DNA of 64,000 nucleotides. Source: Clostridia bacterium (lineage in GTDB: Bacteria; Bacillota; Clostridia; Christensenellales; Aristaeellaceae). The stretch spans positions 55,270-119,269 of the forward strand of contig JAFSKN010000017.1 in assembly GCA_017448975.1 (NCBI GenBank). The letters run 5' to 3'. Below are positions 26,646-35,535 of this stretch, one piece after another (position 1 is the stretch's first letter; each line of letters begins with the position of its first letter). The notes below the pieces were generated by a model. The model saw nothing but the letters and a program-made list of their open reading frames with translations, was not told where the DNA came from and did not search any database. Position numbers and translations under genes: made by a program.

Positions 26646-26933
26646 TCAATCGTCCAAGATATCCCCCGGCTCCAGCTCCACCAGGATCACGTTTTCCCCG
26701 ATTTTGCAGATGCGATGCCAAGGGATCACGATGCCGCATTTTTCCCCTCGCAGCATGCTGCCCACTTTGAATTCCCCCGGCACCACCAGGGCGTCCACCC
26801 GCCCGTCCGTTTCGTCAAATTCAATGTCCATCACCTTGCCTAAGCGCTTTCCATCCCGGGTGTTCACCACGTCCTTGGTGCGCAGTTCCGAAAGACTCAC
26901 CCCTGCCACCCCCTTTCCATCATTGTATGACAA
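26646..26933 (-). CDS. YlmC/YmxH family PRC-barrel protein
   Basis: This is a 95-residue PRC-barrel protein of the YlmC/YmxH group, found in spore-forming Firmicutes. SLSELRTKDVVNTRDGKRLG and DIEFDETDGRVDALVVPG are typical, and the C-terminus ends in an acidic LEPGDILDD. The exact role is not established; family members are linked to sporulation by occurrence and expression. It lies between nrdR and clpB. The first ATG adds a few residues before the domain, and the start is not certain. Confidence 0.85.
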   Translation of the reverse strand: MSYNDGKGVAGVSLSELRTKDVVNTRDGKRLGKVMDIEFDETDGRVDALVVPGEFKVGSMLRGEKCGIVIPWHRICKIGENVILVELEPGDILDD

Positions 26934-26950
26934 AACAGAAAAAGGATGCT

Positions 26951-26980
26951 AAAAGGACCGGAAGAGCGTTTCTTCCGGCC
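26951..26980 (-). terminator. Intrinsic terminator of clpB
   Basis: Minus-strand GGCCGGAAG/CTTCCGGTCC stem with one bulge (26980-26955), followed by TTTT. Confidence 0.8.
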
Positions 26981-26995
26981 CGGAATCATTCCTTG

Positions 26996-29593
26996 TCATT
27001 CTGCTGCCGCTGTGAAATCCTCGCCTGACCGTGCGTCCACCACGATGGTCTGTCCCGGCAGGATGTCCCCGGCGATCAGCTTGCGGGCCACCAGGGTTTC
27101 CACCTTGGATTGCAGCACCCGCTTCATGGGCCGCGCGCCGTAAACGGGATCGTAGCCAAGATCCATCAGCCGGTCGAAAGCCGCGTCGGTGAGGCGCAGG
27201 TTCAGTTGCTTTTCCTTCAGGCGTCCTTTCAGCCGGTTCAGCAGCAGGTCCACAATGGAGCGCACCTGATCCTTGTCCAAAGGCGTGAACATGACGGTAT
27301 CGTCGATGCGGTTCAGGAATTCGGGGCGGAAATGGCTGCGCAGCAGGGCCTGAACAGCGGCTTTCGTTTCCTCCGACAGGCGGCCGTTTTCGTCGATGCC
27401 GTCCAAAATCTGGCTGGAGCCCAAATTGCTGGTCATGATCAGGATGGTGTTGCGGAAGTCCACAGTGCGGCCCTGGCTGTCGGTGACGCGCCCGTCGTCT
27501 AAGATCTGCAGCAGGATGTTGAACACGTCGGGATGGGCCTTTTCCATTTCATCGAACAGCACCACGGAATAGGGATGCCGCCGGACGGCTTCGGTAAGCT
27601 GGCCGCCTTCCTCATAGCCCACGTATCCGGGAGGCGCGCCGATCAAACGGCTGACGGAGAATTTCTCCATGTACTCCGTCATGTCGATGCGCACCAGGTT
27701 CTTTTCGTCGTCGAACAGGGCTTCGGCCAGGGTTTTTGCCAGTTCGGTTTTGCCCACGCCCGTGGGGCCTAAGAAGAGGAAGGAACCGATGGGCCGGTTT
27801 TCGTCCGCCACCCCCGCCCGGGAGCGCAGGATGGCTTCGCTGACGCTCTCCACCGCCTCGTCCTGGCCGATGACCCGCTTATGCAGCACGTCCGGCAGGC
27901 GCAGCAGCTTTTCCCGCTCGCCCTCCATCAGCTTGCTCACAGGGATACCCGTCCAGCGGGATACGATGCGGGCGATTTCGTCCTCCGTCACCTTGTCCCG
28001 CAGCAGGGTGTTTTTCACAGGGCTTTCCTTTTCCGCTTCCTCCAGCTGGGCCTTTAATTTAGGCAGCTCGCCGTACTGCAATTCGGCGGCCTTGGTCAGA
28101 TCGTATTTCTGCTTGGCCTTTTCGATTTCGGCGTTCACCCGCTCAATGTCCTCGCGCAGCTTCTGCACCTTGCCGATATCGTTCTTTTCGTTTTCCCAGC
28201 GGGTCTGCATCTCCTGGAACTGGTCGCGCATGTCGGACAGTTCCTTGCGCAAAATCGCCAGGCGTTCCTGGCTGAGGGAATCGGTTTCCTTTTTCAGGGC
28301 CGCTTCCTCGATTTCGTGCTGCATGATGCGGCGGCGAATTTCATCCAGCTCCTGGGGCATGGAATCCATTTCCGTGCGGATCATGGCGCAGGCTTCGTCC
28401 ACCAGGTCGATGGCCTTATCGGGCAGGAAACGGTCGGTGATGTAGCGGTTGGAAAGGGTGGCGGCGGCGATCAAAGCGCCATCCTGAATCTTGACCCCAT
28501 GGAACACTTCATAGCGCTCTTTCAGGCCGCGCAGGATGGAAATGGTGTCCTCCACCGTGGGTTCGTTTACCATGACGGGCTGGAAACGGCGCTCCAGGGC
28601 CGCGTCCTTTTCCACGTATTTGCGGTATTCGTCCAGGGTGGTGGCGCCGATGCAGTGCAGTTCGCCCCGGGCCAGCATGGGTTTCAGCAGGTTGCCCGCG
28701 TCCATGCTGCCCTCGGTCTTGCCCGCGCCCACGATGGTATGCAGTTCGTCGATGAACAGGATGATCTTGCCTTCGCTCTTTTTGATTTCAGCCAGAACCG
28801 CCTTTAACCGTTCCTCAAATTCGCCCCGGAATTTGGCCCCGGCGATCAGGGAACCCATGTCCAGGGAGAACACGCTGCGGTCCTTCAGGCTGTCGGGCAC
28901 GTCGCCGCGCACGATGCGCAGGGCCAGGCCTTCGGCGATGGCGGTTTTGCCCACGCCGGGCTCGCCGATCAGCACGGGATTGTTTTTGCTCTTGCGGCTC
29001 AGGATCCGGATCACGTCCCGGATTTCGCTGTCCCGGCCGATGACGGGATCCAGCTTGCCCTTCCGGGCCATGTCCACCAGATCGGAGCCGTACTTGGTCA
29101 GGGCGTCGTAGGTGTCCTCCGGGTTGTCGCTGGTAACTCTCGCAGCCCCGCGCACGGTAGAAAGCGCTTTCAGGAACGCGCTTTCCGAAATGTTCAGCCG
29201 TTTGAACAGCGGGGCCAGGTCTTTGTCGGCCGTCTTGATCAGGGCTAAGAACAAATGCTCCACCGAGATGTATTCGTCCTTCATCCGGGCCGCTTCGTCC
29301 GCCGCGGCGCGCAGAGACTTATCCATATCGGCGGAAATGTAGACCTTGCCTTCCTCCCGGGAAAGGCCCCGCACCTGCGGCAGCTTTTGCATGATGCTTT
29401 CCGTGCCCTGGCGCAGGGCGTCCGCGTCCACATTCATTTTGGACAAAAGCTGGGGAATCAGCCCCTCCGGCAGGTTCAGCAGGGCGGAAAGCAGGTGCGC
29501 CTGCTCCAATTGCTGATTCCCTCTCTCCTGGGCCATGCGCTGGGCCAGCTGGATGGTTTCCATGGATTTCTGGGTATACTGATTGTTGCTCAT
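26996..29593 (-). CDS. clpB: ATP-dependent chaperone ClpB
   Basis: This is an 865-residue disaggregase that works with DnaK on aggregated proteins. It has an N-terminal Clp repeat domain, the first AAA+ module with [12 protein letters not shown], a long middle coiled coil (about residues 390-510), and a second AAA+ module with [14 protein letters not shown] and an arginine-finger region. The ATG at 29593 behind GGGGGTT gives the expected [18 protein letters not shown]; a longer frame to 29662 would be translated from the operator region. Upstream lies a CtsR-type box just past the promoter, so heat-shock derepression is likely. Confidence 0.97.
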   Translation of the reverse strand: MSNNQYTQKSMETIQLAQRMAQERGNQQLEQAHLLSALLNLPEGLIPQLLSKMNVDADALRQGTESIMQKLPQVRGLSREEGKVYISADMDKSLRAAADEAARMKDEYISVEHLFLALIKTADKDLAPLFKRLNISESAFLKALSTVRGAARVTSDNPEDTYDALTKYGSDLVDMARKGKLDPVIGRDSEIRDVIRILSRKSKNNPVLIGEPGVGKTAIAEGLALRIVRGDVPDSLKDRSVFSLDMGSLIAGAKFRGEFEERLKAVLAEIKKSEGKIILFIDELHTIVGAGKTEGSMDAGNLLKPMLARGELHCIGATTLDEYRKYVEKDAALERRFQPVMVNEPTVEDTISILRGLKERYEVFHGVKIQDGALIAAATLSNRYITDRFLPDKAIDLVDEACAMIRTEMDSMPQELDEIRRRIMQHEIEEAALKKETDSLSQERLAILRKELSDMRDQFQEMQTRWENEKNDIGKVQKLREDIERVNAEIEKAKQKYDLTKAAELQYGELPKLKAQLEEAEKESPVKNTLLRDKVTEDEIARIVSRWTGIPVSKLMEGEREKLLRLPDVLHKRVIGQDEAVESVSEAILRSRAGVADENRPIGSFLFLGPTGVGKTELAKTLAEALFDDEKNLVRIDMTEYMEKFSVSRLIGAPPGYVGYEEGGQLTEAVRRHPYSVVLFDEMEKAHPDVFNILLQILDDGRVTDSQGRTVDFRNTILIMTSNLGSSQILDGIDENGRLSEETKAAVQALLRSHFRPEFLNRIDDTVMFTPLDKDQVRSIVDLLLNRLKGRLKEKQLNLRLTDAAFDRLMDLGYDPVYGARPMKRVLQSKVETLVARKLIAGDILPGQTIVVDARSGEDFTAAAE

Positions 29594-29640
29594 AAAATCA
29601 ACCCCCATTCGGGATAGGATCGTCTTCCGAAGATCAAATT

Positions 29641-29657
29641 TCTGACTTTCTTTGACC
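29641..29657 (-). promoter_or_regulatory. CtsR-type operator of clpB
   Basis: Minus-strand GGTCAAAGAAAGTCAGA matches the CtsR heptad repeat (A/G)GTCAAANAN(A/G)GTCAAA apart from one position in the second half. It lies between the clpB -10 box and the start codon. Confidence 0.75.
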
Positions 29658-29666
29658 TTCAATCGT

Positions 29667-29694
29667 ATTGTACCACGTTTTCCCTCCCTGTCAA
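29667..29694 (-). promoter_or_regulatory. Promoter of clpB
   Basis: Minus-strand TTGACA (29694-29689), a 16-bp spacer and TACAAT (29672-29667), directly upstream of the CtsR-type box. Confidence 0.8.
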
Positions 29695-29739
29695 CCCTTT
29701 TTTAAAAAAATATTTTCTGAAAAAAACCAAAAATACCCC

Positions 29740-29768
29740 TTGCATTTTCCGCGTGCATCTGCTATACT
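29740..29768 (+). promoter_or_regulatory. Promoter of tRNA-Arg
   Basis: TTGCAT (29740-29745), a 17-bp spacer and TATACT (29763-29768), 28 bp before the tRNA. Confidence 0.75.
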
Positions 29769-29796
29769 AATCAAGCTGTTTGAGAGAACAGCCTAT

Positions 29797-29873
29797 GCGC
29801 CCTTAGCTCAGCTGGATAGAGTGTTTGACTACGAATCAAAAGGTCGAGGGTTCGAATCCCCCAGGGCGCGCCA
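29797..29873 (+). tRNA. tRNA-Arg (anticodon ACG)
   Basis: This 77-base cloverleaf has the acceptor stem GCGCCCT/AGGGCGC, an anticodon stem TTTGA/TCAAA with loop CTACGAA (anticodon ACG), the T loop TTCGAAT and an encoded CCA end. The 3' half, from 29828, is the attachment site of the integrated element, which leaves the tRNA gene intact. Confidence 0.97.
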
Positions 29874-29875
29874 CA
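29828..29875 (+). repeat. attL: 48-bp direct repeat inside tRNA-Arg
   Basis: The 48 bases from the anticodon arm through the CCA end plus CA are repeated exactly at 38437-38484. This is the usual signature of integration by a tyrosine recombinase into a tRNA gene, with the tRNA 3' end restored at one side. Confidence 0.95.
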
Positions 29876-29880
29876 AGAAA

Positions 29881-29912
29881 AGCCTTGAAACATAAGCATT
29901 TCAGGGCTTTTT
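29881..29912 (+). terminator. Terminator after tRNA-Arg, carried by the element
   Basis: AGCC-T-TGAAA pairs with TTTCA-GGGCT and is followed by a T run. Because it lies inside the attL boundary, it came with the element and replaces the tRNA's original terminator, which now sits after attR. Confidence 0.7.
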
Positions 29913-29943
29913 CTTATTTCTGGAAGTATGCTGTTTTCGTGCC

Positions 29944-29967
29944 TTTGGGGACTGTTTTGGGGACTAC
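29944..29967. repeat. Tandem GGGGACT repeat, left side (integrase arm-type sites)
   Basis: Two TTTGGGGACT-like units in tandem lie between the integrase stop and attL. The same 24 bases with one mismatch occur near attR (38309-38332). Confidence 0.65.
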
Positions 29968-29973
29968 TGCCTC

Positions 29974-31167
29974 TTATTTTGCCTCTTTCCGGGCATTTTC
30001 CAGCGCGTCAGCAATGGCATTCGTGGCGCGGGTGTTCGCGTCCATAAAGGCATGAGCATAGATGTTCAGGGTGGTGGAGGTCTGCGCGTGGCCCAGGCGG
30101 GCGGCAACATCCCGGACGTTCAAACCCTGCGCAATCATGATCGTGGCGGCGGTGTGCCGGAGGCCGTAAAGCGTGATGGGCCGCAAGCCGTATTCCTTCA
30201 CGATCTTCTGGAATTTCTGGGTGGGAGAGCTGATATTCAGCCGATGACCCAAAGCCCCCGAAAATACCGCGTCGGGTTCAGGCCAATTCCCGCCGAACCC
30301 CAGCCGGTATTCCGCCTGTTCCCTGCGGTGCTGCTGGAGGATTGTCATAATCGTGGGCGGCAGGTCGATCATGCGGATAGACTTCTGCGTTTTCGGGCGG
30401 TCTGTGCGGATCGTGCCTTTCCCGTTCACGTACACGGCCCCGGCGCGGACGGTGAGAACGTTCCCGGCAATATCCTGCCAATTCAGGCCGATCAATTCCC
30501 CAGGCCGCATCCCGGTATAAATCGCCATGTAGAAGAACAGCCGCCATTGAGTGTCCGGCAGCGCGTCCAAAGCCTCCAGCAGCTTCCGGCAATCCTCCAG
30601 CTCATAGAAAGCCGTTTCCTGGCGATCATTCCGGGGCGGCTCCACCGCATCCCCTGGATTAATGCTGATATATCCCGAACGTACGGCATACGTCAGCATT
30701 GCGTGCAAACAGCGGTGATAATGCAAAATGGTATTCCCGGACAGGCCGCCCGTTTTGCTTCGCTTGGTCAGTGCCGGGGTTTTCTCCAGCTTTTGATAGA
30801 ATTGCTTTATATCCCGAGGGGACAAGTCCTGCACATACTTTTTCCCAAATTCCGGAAGAATCCTGCCGTCAAGCATGTATTGATAATGGGCGGCGGTGGC
30901 GATGGCCAGCCGTTTCCCATGAATACTCATGAACTCATCCGCAAGGGCGTTGATGGTGATCTTCTTCCCGTCTGTGATTAGGTGGCGGCGGTAGTCAGTT
31001 TCCAGGGCGGCAGCCTGTTTTTCAACTTCCTTCCGCTGCGCGTTTTCGGTTTTTGTGGGATCAACCTTGATCGTGCGCTGGAGGCGGCGCTTGGAGCCGT
31101 CCGGGTTGTAGCCGTTGGAAATAGTCACCCTCCAGCTTCCATTCCCTCTGTTTTCAAGGTTCGCCAT
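29974..31167 (-). CDS. int: Tyrosine recombinase (site-specific integrase)
   Basis: This is a 397-residue phage/ICE-type integrase. An N-terminal arm-binding AP2-like domain (GSWRVTISNGYNPDGSKRR, residues about 10-28) is followed by a SAM-like core-binding domain and a catalytic domain with the arginine in TGMRPGELIGL, RH in YGLRHTAAT, and the histidine and tyrosine in LGHAQTSTTLNIYAH. I chose the ATG at 31167, preceded by GGAGGAGGAATC; it overlaps the repressor gene by 14 bp. It lies next to attL and points toward it, as is normal. Confidence 0.95.
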   Translation of the reverse strand: MANLENRGNGSWRVTISNGYNPDGSKRRLQRTIKVDPTKTENAQRKEVEKQAAALETDYRRHLITDGKKITINALADEFMSIHGKRLAIATAAHYQYMLDGRILPEFGKKYVQDLSPRDIKQFYQKLEKTPALTKRSKTGGLSGNTILHYHRCLHAMLTYAVRSGYISINPGDAVEPPRNDRQETAFYELEDCRKLLEALDALPDTQWRLFFYMAIYTGMRPGELIGLNWQDIAGNVLTVRAGAVYVNGKGTIRTDRPKTQKSIRMIDLPPTIMTILQQHRREQAEYRLGFGGNWPEPDAVFSGALGHRLNISSPTQKFQKIVKEYGLRPITLYGLRHTAATIMIAQGLNVRDVAARLGHAQTSTTLNIYAHAFMDANTRATNAIADALENARKEAK

Positions 31168-31819
31168 TGTTTGATTCCTCCTCCTGATAAATACGCTCAA
31201 AAGCATCGGATTTGATAAGAGCATTAAGCGCTTCTTGCAAATAATGTTGGCTTCTGTATTTCTTAAACTCAACTCTTTCTATACGGCGTTGCAGTTTCCA
31301 TTGTTTTATCAAATTGTGTTTCACTATTTCATCAGGAACTTCAATGCTTTCATTGCTGTTTTCCTCTGCATCAGTTGAAGAAATATTATGTTTTTCTATA
31401 CAATAAGCCTCATATTGAAACATCAAGAATAGAGTAAAATATAGTTCTGTCTCATAATTGGACAAAAAAGAATCCAAAAGCCGGAAATCAAGTTGAGAAT
31501 CGTCCAGTAAATGTACCAGATTTCTAATTGCTGCTTCTGAAAGCCCAATTTTTTTACTGATGGCTTGTGTCTGTACATCAGGTGTTTTTACATCAGATAG
31601 CCCTAAAAGCCAATCAGCAGATACATGACAGCGTTCGCATATTTGTCGAAGTATAACCGAATCAGGTATGCGCTTCCCATTATAATACTGATTTACCGTA
31701 TTTCGGACGATTCCAACTCTACTTCCAAACGATTCCTGTGTTTCATTCTCTTCAAATAGCGACCGAAATCTTTCCGTAAAAATGGGCAAATCTGAGGTGT
31801 TTGCTTTCCGCTGTCTCAT
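31154..31819 (-). CDS. XRE-family (CI-like) transcriptional regulator
   Basis: This is a 221-residue regulator. The N-terminal HTH (about residues 14-72) includes SFGSRVGIVRNTVNQYYNGKRIPDS and ADWLLGLSD, and the C-terminal two thirds are a helical domain without a recognisable peptidase motif. It is co-transcribed with the integrase and divergent from the early genes of the element, so it is probably the maintenance repressor. The divergent region holds three ATGTTGWC repeats that are candidate operators. Base composition is lower in GC than the chromosome around it. Confidence 0.9.
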   Translation of the reverse strand: MRQRKANTSDLPIFTERFRSLFEENETQESFGSRVGIVRNTVNQYYNGKRIPDSVILRQICERCHVSADWLLGLSDVKTPDVQTQAISKKIGLSEAAIRNLVHLLDDSQLDFRLLDSFLSNYETELYFTLFLMFQYEAYCIEKHNISSTDAEENSNESIEVPDEIVKHNLIKQWKLQRRIERVEFKKYRSQHYLQEALNALIKSDAFERIYQEEESNNGEP

Positions 31820-31868
31820 TCTTGTGCATCCTTTCTTAAAATGCGTCGTTTAAGCCTATTTGCGTCAC

Positions 31869-31915
31869 ATGTTGTCTATAAGATGTTGACTGTTGCGGAT
31901 GTTGTCATGTAGAAT
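31869..31915. promoter_or_regulatory. Operator-like repeats and early promoter of the element
   Basis: Three direct copies of ATGTTG(T/A)C at 31869-31876, 31883-31890 and 31899-31906 overlap a plus-strand promoter TTGACT (31886-31891)-18 bp-TAGAAT (31910-31915). The layout fits control of early genes by the adjacent XRE repressor. Confidence 0.65.
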
Positions 31916-31970
31916 TATAACTGCTACAGGGAGGAATGTCAACAACAACTTTTAGAGAGAGGATGGTTGG

Positions 31971-32147
31971 ATGAATCAGGAAATAAGACAGGCAATCAAG
32001 GCGGCAAACTTAAAACAATGGCAAGTGGCAAAAGCATGCGGGGTAACAGAATGGACTTTCATTCGCTGGCTACGAGACGAACTTTCCGAGGAACGCAGAA
32101 ACGCCATTTTCGCGGCCATTGAATCCCTTTCCCGGGAGGGGGTGTAA
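31971..32147 (+). CDS. Small helix-turn-helix protein
   Basis: This is a 58-residue protein starting MNQEIRQAIKAANLKQWQVA, followed by GVTEWTFIRWLRDELSEE. The pattern fits a short Cro-like HTH fold, and such proteins commonly follow the repressor in Clostridia elements. A GAGAGAGGATGG purine-rich site precedes the ATG. It is the first gene of the rightward operon and may act as an antirepressor or excision control protein, which is inference. Confidence 0.75.
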   Translation: MNQEIRQAIKAANLKQWQVAKACGVTEWTFIRWLRDELSEERRNAIFAAIESLSREGV

Positions 32148-32150
32148 CTG

Positions 32151-32336
32151 GTGCTTGTGACCACGAAACAGGCCGCAGAGGCCACAGGATTAAGCGAATA
32201 CGAGCTTCGCCGGGGATTCCTGGAAGGGAAATATCCTGCTCTGGTTATTGGGCGCGGTGATCAGCGGCGGCGGTTGCGGTGGAACCTGGAAGCCCTGCAA
32301 GCGGCGATCCTGGAACAGATGCGGGCGGTGGTGTAA
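32151..32336 (+). CDS. Excisionase-like small DNA-binding protein
   Basis: This is a 61-residue protein with an MerR/Xis-like winged helix pattern: LVTTKQAAEATGLSEYELRR followed by LRWNLEALQAAI. It begins with GTG behind a GGGAGGGGG site and shares a base with the next start (TAATG). Position and size fit an excisionase or a DNA-binding helper; the call is by pattern and context. Confidence 0.65.
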   Translation: MLVTTKQAAEATGLSEYELRRGFLEGKYPALVIGRGDQRRRLRWNLEALQAAILEQMRAVV

Positions 32337-33010
32337 TGCCGTATAAACGAAAAACAGTTGTCCCAAATGCACGCTTATCTGACGGCGGGCTTCGGATGTT
32401 TGAGTGCTTAAATCCAGAGGAAAAAGACGTCGTTTTTCGGCATTTCATGGAGCATTGGGACGCGGCACGTATAAAAAACGTTTGCCCAGATGACATCCCG
32501 GAACTACCAAAGCTGGATCGGCGGTTATCAAATTGTCTGGAAGCGCTCTGCCAATCTGCCGATGAAGGGATTTCTGATTACTGGAAAATAACCGAACGCA
32601 ACGCGCGAAACGCGCCAAAAGCCAGCGGGCAACCACTGGATAACGACTGGTCAACCGCTGGTAAACCAATAAATAAACCAATAAATAAACCAATAAACCA
32701 ATTAACCAATAAACCACCAAACCAACCAACCTTCGTTGAAATCGAAACGTATTGCCGCGAAAACGCGTTGACAGTGGATGCGCAAGCGTTTTGGGAAATC
32801 ATGGAGAAACAGGGCTGGAGGGGCAGGGACGGGCGGCCGGTGGAGGATTGGAAGATTCTTCTTCGATCATGGGGAAAGGGGAAAATGGTTTCCGCCCAGC
32901 AGTATTCCCAGCGGAATTACTCTGAATCTGAATTGTTGGCCGTTTCAGATGACCTCATGGAAGAAGCACGGAAGAACAGAGAAACCACCCGAGATGACCC
33001 AGAACCTTAA
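32336..33010 (+). CDS. Phage-type replication protein with repeat linker
   Basis: This is a 224-residue protein. The N-terminal part (1-90) has an unrecognised helical fold, the middle (about 109-134) is a repeat of Asn-Lys-Pro-Ile units, and the C-terminal part has the pattern ENALTVDAQAFWEIMEKQGW and PVEDWKILLRSWGK seen in phage replication-organiser proteins. The repeat linker is encoded by 12-bp AT-rich units that look like iterons. Start and previous stop overlap. The likely role is initiation of element DNA replication; this is inferred from the C-terminal pattern and layout. Confidence 0.65.
   Translation: MPYKRKTVVPNARLSDGGLRMFECLNPEEKDVVFRHFMEHWDAARIKNVCPDDIPELPKLDRRLSNCLEALCQSADEGISDYWKITERNARNAPKASGQPLDNDWSTAGKPINKPINKPINQLTNKPPNQPTFVEIETYCRENALTVDAQAFWEIMEKQGWRGRDGRPVEDWKILLRSWGKGKMVSAQQYSQRNYSESELLAVSDDLMEEARKNRETTRDDPEP
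32663..32731 (+). repeat. Iteron-like tandem repeats inside the replication gene
   Basis: Three near-perfect 12-bp units AAACCAATAAAT (32663-32698) are followed by degenerate ACCAATAAACC and AACCAACC units to 32731. The block is strongly AT-rich within a GC-rich gene, in the middle of a replication-type protein, as in lambda-type intragenic origins. Confidence 0.6.
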
Positions 33011-33039
33011 TGCAAGACCAAATAGCAAAGGAGTTCTTC

Positions 33040-33993
33040 ATGGAAAAAAACGCAGCCATTGACCCCAAGGAAGCCCGGAGGGCATATAAGCGCGAATGGG
33101 CCGCCAGGAACAGAGACAAAAAACGGGAATATGACAGGAGATACCGGGCCAAAAAAGCGCAACAGAAAGGCCCGTCGATAAAATACGCACGGCCCGCACC
33201 GGGGGCAGCCATGACCGAGGAGGAATACAGAGCCGCCCCAGCCGTCAATAAATCAACATTGTGGTGGATCAGGAAAAGCCCAGCCCATTACAAGCACGCC
33301 CTGGAGAACCCGCCAGCGGACACAGCAGCCTGGAGAATGGGTCGCGCAATCCATGCCGCGATCCTCCAGCCCCGCCAGTTTCGGAAGATGTACGTCACTC
33401 TCCCCATGGGGCTTGACCGCAGATCGAAAGAGGGACGGGCCGCCTATGATGCGTTCATTGCCAACGCTGGAGGAAAGGAACTTCTCACCGAGGAGGAGGC
33501 CCGCACCATCGAGCAGATAGCCCAGGCCGTGCGCAGCGACAAACACGCCGCCGCCCTGCTGGAGAATTGCCAGACCGAGACCCCCATCTTCTGGACGGAT
33601 CAGGCCACCGGGATAGAGTGCAAATGCAGGGTGGACGCAATGAAGCCAGGAATCGCCGTTGACCTGAAATCGTGCGCCGATGCAAGCACAGCCGCCTTTC
33701 TCCGGGACGCGCTCAAATACGGCTATGACGTACAGGCCGCGCACTACCTCCGGGGGATCAAGTCGATCAACGGCGGGCAGCCCGTGGACTGGTACTTCAT
33801 CGCCATTGAGAAAGCGGAGCCCTACGCCGTGAACGTGATCCACGCCACCGATGGATTCATAGACCGGGGGACGTGGCAGCTCATGGGCCTATTGGACAAG
33901 CTGAAAGAGTGCCGGGAAGCTGGAGAGTGGCCCGCCTACGGGGAAAATGAATTGATCCTTCCCGAGTGGGCAGAAATCCCGGACGATGAATAA
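33040..33993 (+). CDS. PD-(D/E)XK nuclease-like exonuclease (RecE/DUF3799 type)
   Basis: This is a 317-residue protein. A basic N-terminal tail (REWAARNRDKKREY region, about residues 20-33) precedes a domain opening NKSTLWWIRKSPAHYKHAL, with GRAIHAAILQP, ECKCRVDAM, VDLKSC and YDVQAAHYLRGI. The D-x(n)-E-x-K and AVDLKSC pattern is that of RecE-like exonucleases acting on double-stranded ends. An AAAGGAG site fits the ATG at 33040; an ATG at 33010 overlaps the upstream stop and is also possible. It leads the recombination module. Confidence 0.85.
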   Translation: MEKNAAIDPKEARRAYKREWAARNRDKKREYDRRYRAKKAQQKGPSIKYARPAPGAAMTEEEYRAAPAVNKSTLWWIRKSPAHYKHALENPPADTAAWRMGRAIHAAILQPRQFRKMYVTLPMGLDRRSKEGRAAYDAFIANAGGKELLTEEEARTIEQIAQAVRSDKHAAALLENCQTETPIFWTDQATGIECKCRVDAMKPGIAVDLKSCADASTAAFLRDALKYGYDVQAAHYLRGIKSINGGQPVDWYFIAIEKAEPYAVNVIHATDGFIDRGTWQLMGLLDKLKECREAGEWPAYGENELILPEWAEIPDDE

Positions 33994-34033
33994 ACCACGC
34001 ACCCCACACCAACGAAAGGCAGGAGAATAAAAC

Positions 34034-34597
34034 ATGCTGACCCATTGGAAGAAACTCACGAACCCGGACTATTTGGGCGCTTATGCGTTCGACAAGGGCG
34101 AGGAAAAGACCGCCACCATCGCCAGGGTAAGCCGGGAAATCGTCATGGGAGCCGAGGGAAAGAAAGAAGAATGCACCGTTGCACACTTCCAGGAGCCGGG
34201 ACTAAAGCCCCTGATTCTGAACGCCACCAACTGCAAAGCCATTTCCAAGCTGTACGGCACGGCCTATATTGAGGAGTGGGCCGGAAAGCGGGTGATCCTC
34301 CGCGTGCAGCAGGTCAAGGCGTTTGGTGAAGTGGTGGACGCTGTACGGATCAAGCCGGAGATTCCTCCAGCAGCACCAGCAGCAGCGCCCGCCCCCTTGT
34401 GCGCAGATTGTAAAGCGCAGATCAAGGGCTTCGGAAAGATGCCCCCCGCCCAGGTTGCGGACTACACCACGCGGAAGTATGGGCGCGCCCTGTGTTCTGC
34501 CTGTGCTGAAAAGGCCGCAGCCGATCAGAGCCAGGAGGAGCCGCCCGACACCGAGGCCACCGCGCCGGGGATGGATGAGGAGGAAAGCAACGAATGA
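34034..34597 (+). CDS. Phage-type protein with C-terminal zinc-ribbon-like motif
   Basis: This is a 187-residue protein. Residues 1-110 form a compact alpha/beta region (HWKKLTNPDYLGAYAFDKGE, KAISKLYGTAYIEEWAGKRV), then come an Ala/Pro linker, a CADC...CSAC pair that could bind zinc, and an acidic tail. I do not know the fold. It lies between the exonuclease and SSB genes, where many phages carry a single-strand annealing protein, but no RecT-like motif is visible. The end overlaps ssb by four bases. A role in DNA recombination is inference. Confidence 0.65.
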   Translation: MLTHWKKLTNPDYLGAYAFDKGEEKTATIARVSREIVMGAEGKKEECTVAHFQEPGLKPLILNATNCKAISKLYGTAYIEEWAGKRVILRVQQVKAFGEVVDAVRIKPEIPPAAPAAAPAPLCADCKAQIKGFGKMPPAQVADYTTRKYGRALCSACAEKAAADQSQEEPPDTEATAPGMDEEESNE

Positions 34598-34998
34598 TCC
34601 AAATGCAGATCATCGGCAATCTGGGGACAGACCCGGAGCGCCGAGTGCTGGAGGATGGACGAGTGCTGACCACGTTTCCCGTTGCCGTTACCAGACGGCG
34701 CGGGGGCCGTGAGGCCGTGGAGTGGGTGAAGGTGACAGCCTACGACAACCAGGCCGAGAACTGCGCCCGCTATCTGGCCAAGGGCCGGAAGGTGTACGTC
34801 CAGGGAGACCCCAAGGCATACGGCTACCGGAACAACCTGGAGGAGATCACCGCCCGCCTTGAACTGACAGCCCGGACGGTTGAATTTTTGTCCAGCAGGG
34901 ACGAGGGGAGACCGCAGCCGGAGGCCCCAGCACCGAGCGCACCAGCCTACCAGCAGCAGGGATTCACCCAGATAGACGAAGAAGAACTTCCCTTCTGA
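34594..34998 (+). CDS. ssb: Single-stranded DNA-binding protein
   Basis: This is a 134-residue SSB with an OB fold (MQIIGNLGTDPERRVLEDGR, VEWVKVTAYDNQAENCARYLAKGRKVYVQG) and a short Pro/Gln linker ending in the acidic tip EEELPF, the docking tail for partner proteins. It is an element-borne copy, translationally coupled to the preceding gene. Confidence 0.93.
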   Translation: MIQMQIIGNLGTDPERRVLEDGRVLTTFPVAVTRRRGGREAVEWVKVTAYDNQAENCARYLAKGRKVYVQGDPKAYGYRNNLEEITARLELTARTVEFLSSRDEGRPQPEAPAPSAPAYQQQGFTQIDEEELPF

Positions 34999-35010
34999 CG
35001 AGGTGAGCGC

Positions 35011-35535
35011 ATGAAAACGATTATTCAGATGGACACCAGGGAGAAGCGAGGGCACAAGGGCCACATTCTCCAGGCTTTTCAGAGACACGGCCTCCAGCAT
35101 ATCAGATCCAAGATGTACGTGGGAGACTATACCCTCCTGAACGATCAAAGCACATGTATTGACGTGAAGCAGGGCCTCCAGGAAGTATACAGCAATCTGA
35201 TACACGCCCATGAACGGTTCCGCGCCGAGTGCATACGGGCGCAGCGGGCAGAGATTCGGTTGATCGTACTGGTCGAGGAGCCGGGGATTTTTTCGCTGGA
35301 GGATGTGAAGACGTGGGAGAACCCCAGGGCCGCAGAATATGACGAACTGTGCGAGAAGGTCAAGGCCGGACTGTTGCCCAGGGATCAGAAGCCCAAGGCC
35401 CCGCCGATAGACAGCAAGCGCCTTTCCCGAATCATGCGCACCATGGCCGAACTGTACGGCATTGAATGGCACTTTTGCAGCCCGGAGCAGACCGGGGACG
35501 AGATCATCCGACTATTGGAGGTTGAAAAGGCATGA
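35011..35535 (+). CDS. ERCC4-domain nuclease
   Basis: This is a 174-residue protein of the ERCC4/XPF nuclease fold found in phages and mobile elements. It opens QMDTREKRGHKGHILQAF, followed by KMYVGDYTLLN and RLIVLVEEPG, giving the D..G-D...V-E pattern. The nuclease would cut branched or flapped DNA during recombination or replication of the element. It lies 12 bp after ssb and overlaps the next gene by four bases. Confidence 0.85.
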   Translation: MKTIIQMDTREKRGHKGHILQAFQRHGLQHIRSKMYVGDYTLLNDQSTCIDVKQGLQEVYSNLIHAHERFRAECIRAQRAEIRLIVLVEEPGIFSLEDVKTWENPRAAEYDELCEKVKAGLLPRDQKPKAPPIDSKRLSRIMRTMAELYGIEWHFCSPEQTGDEIIRLLEVEKA

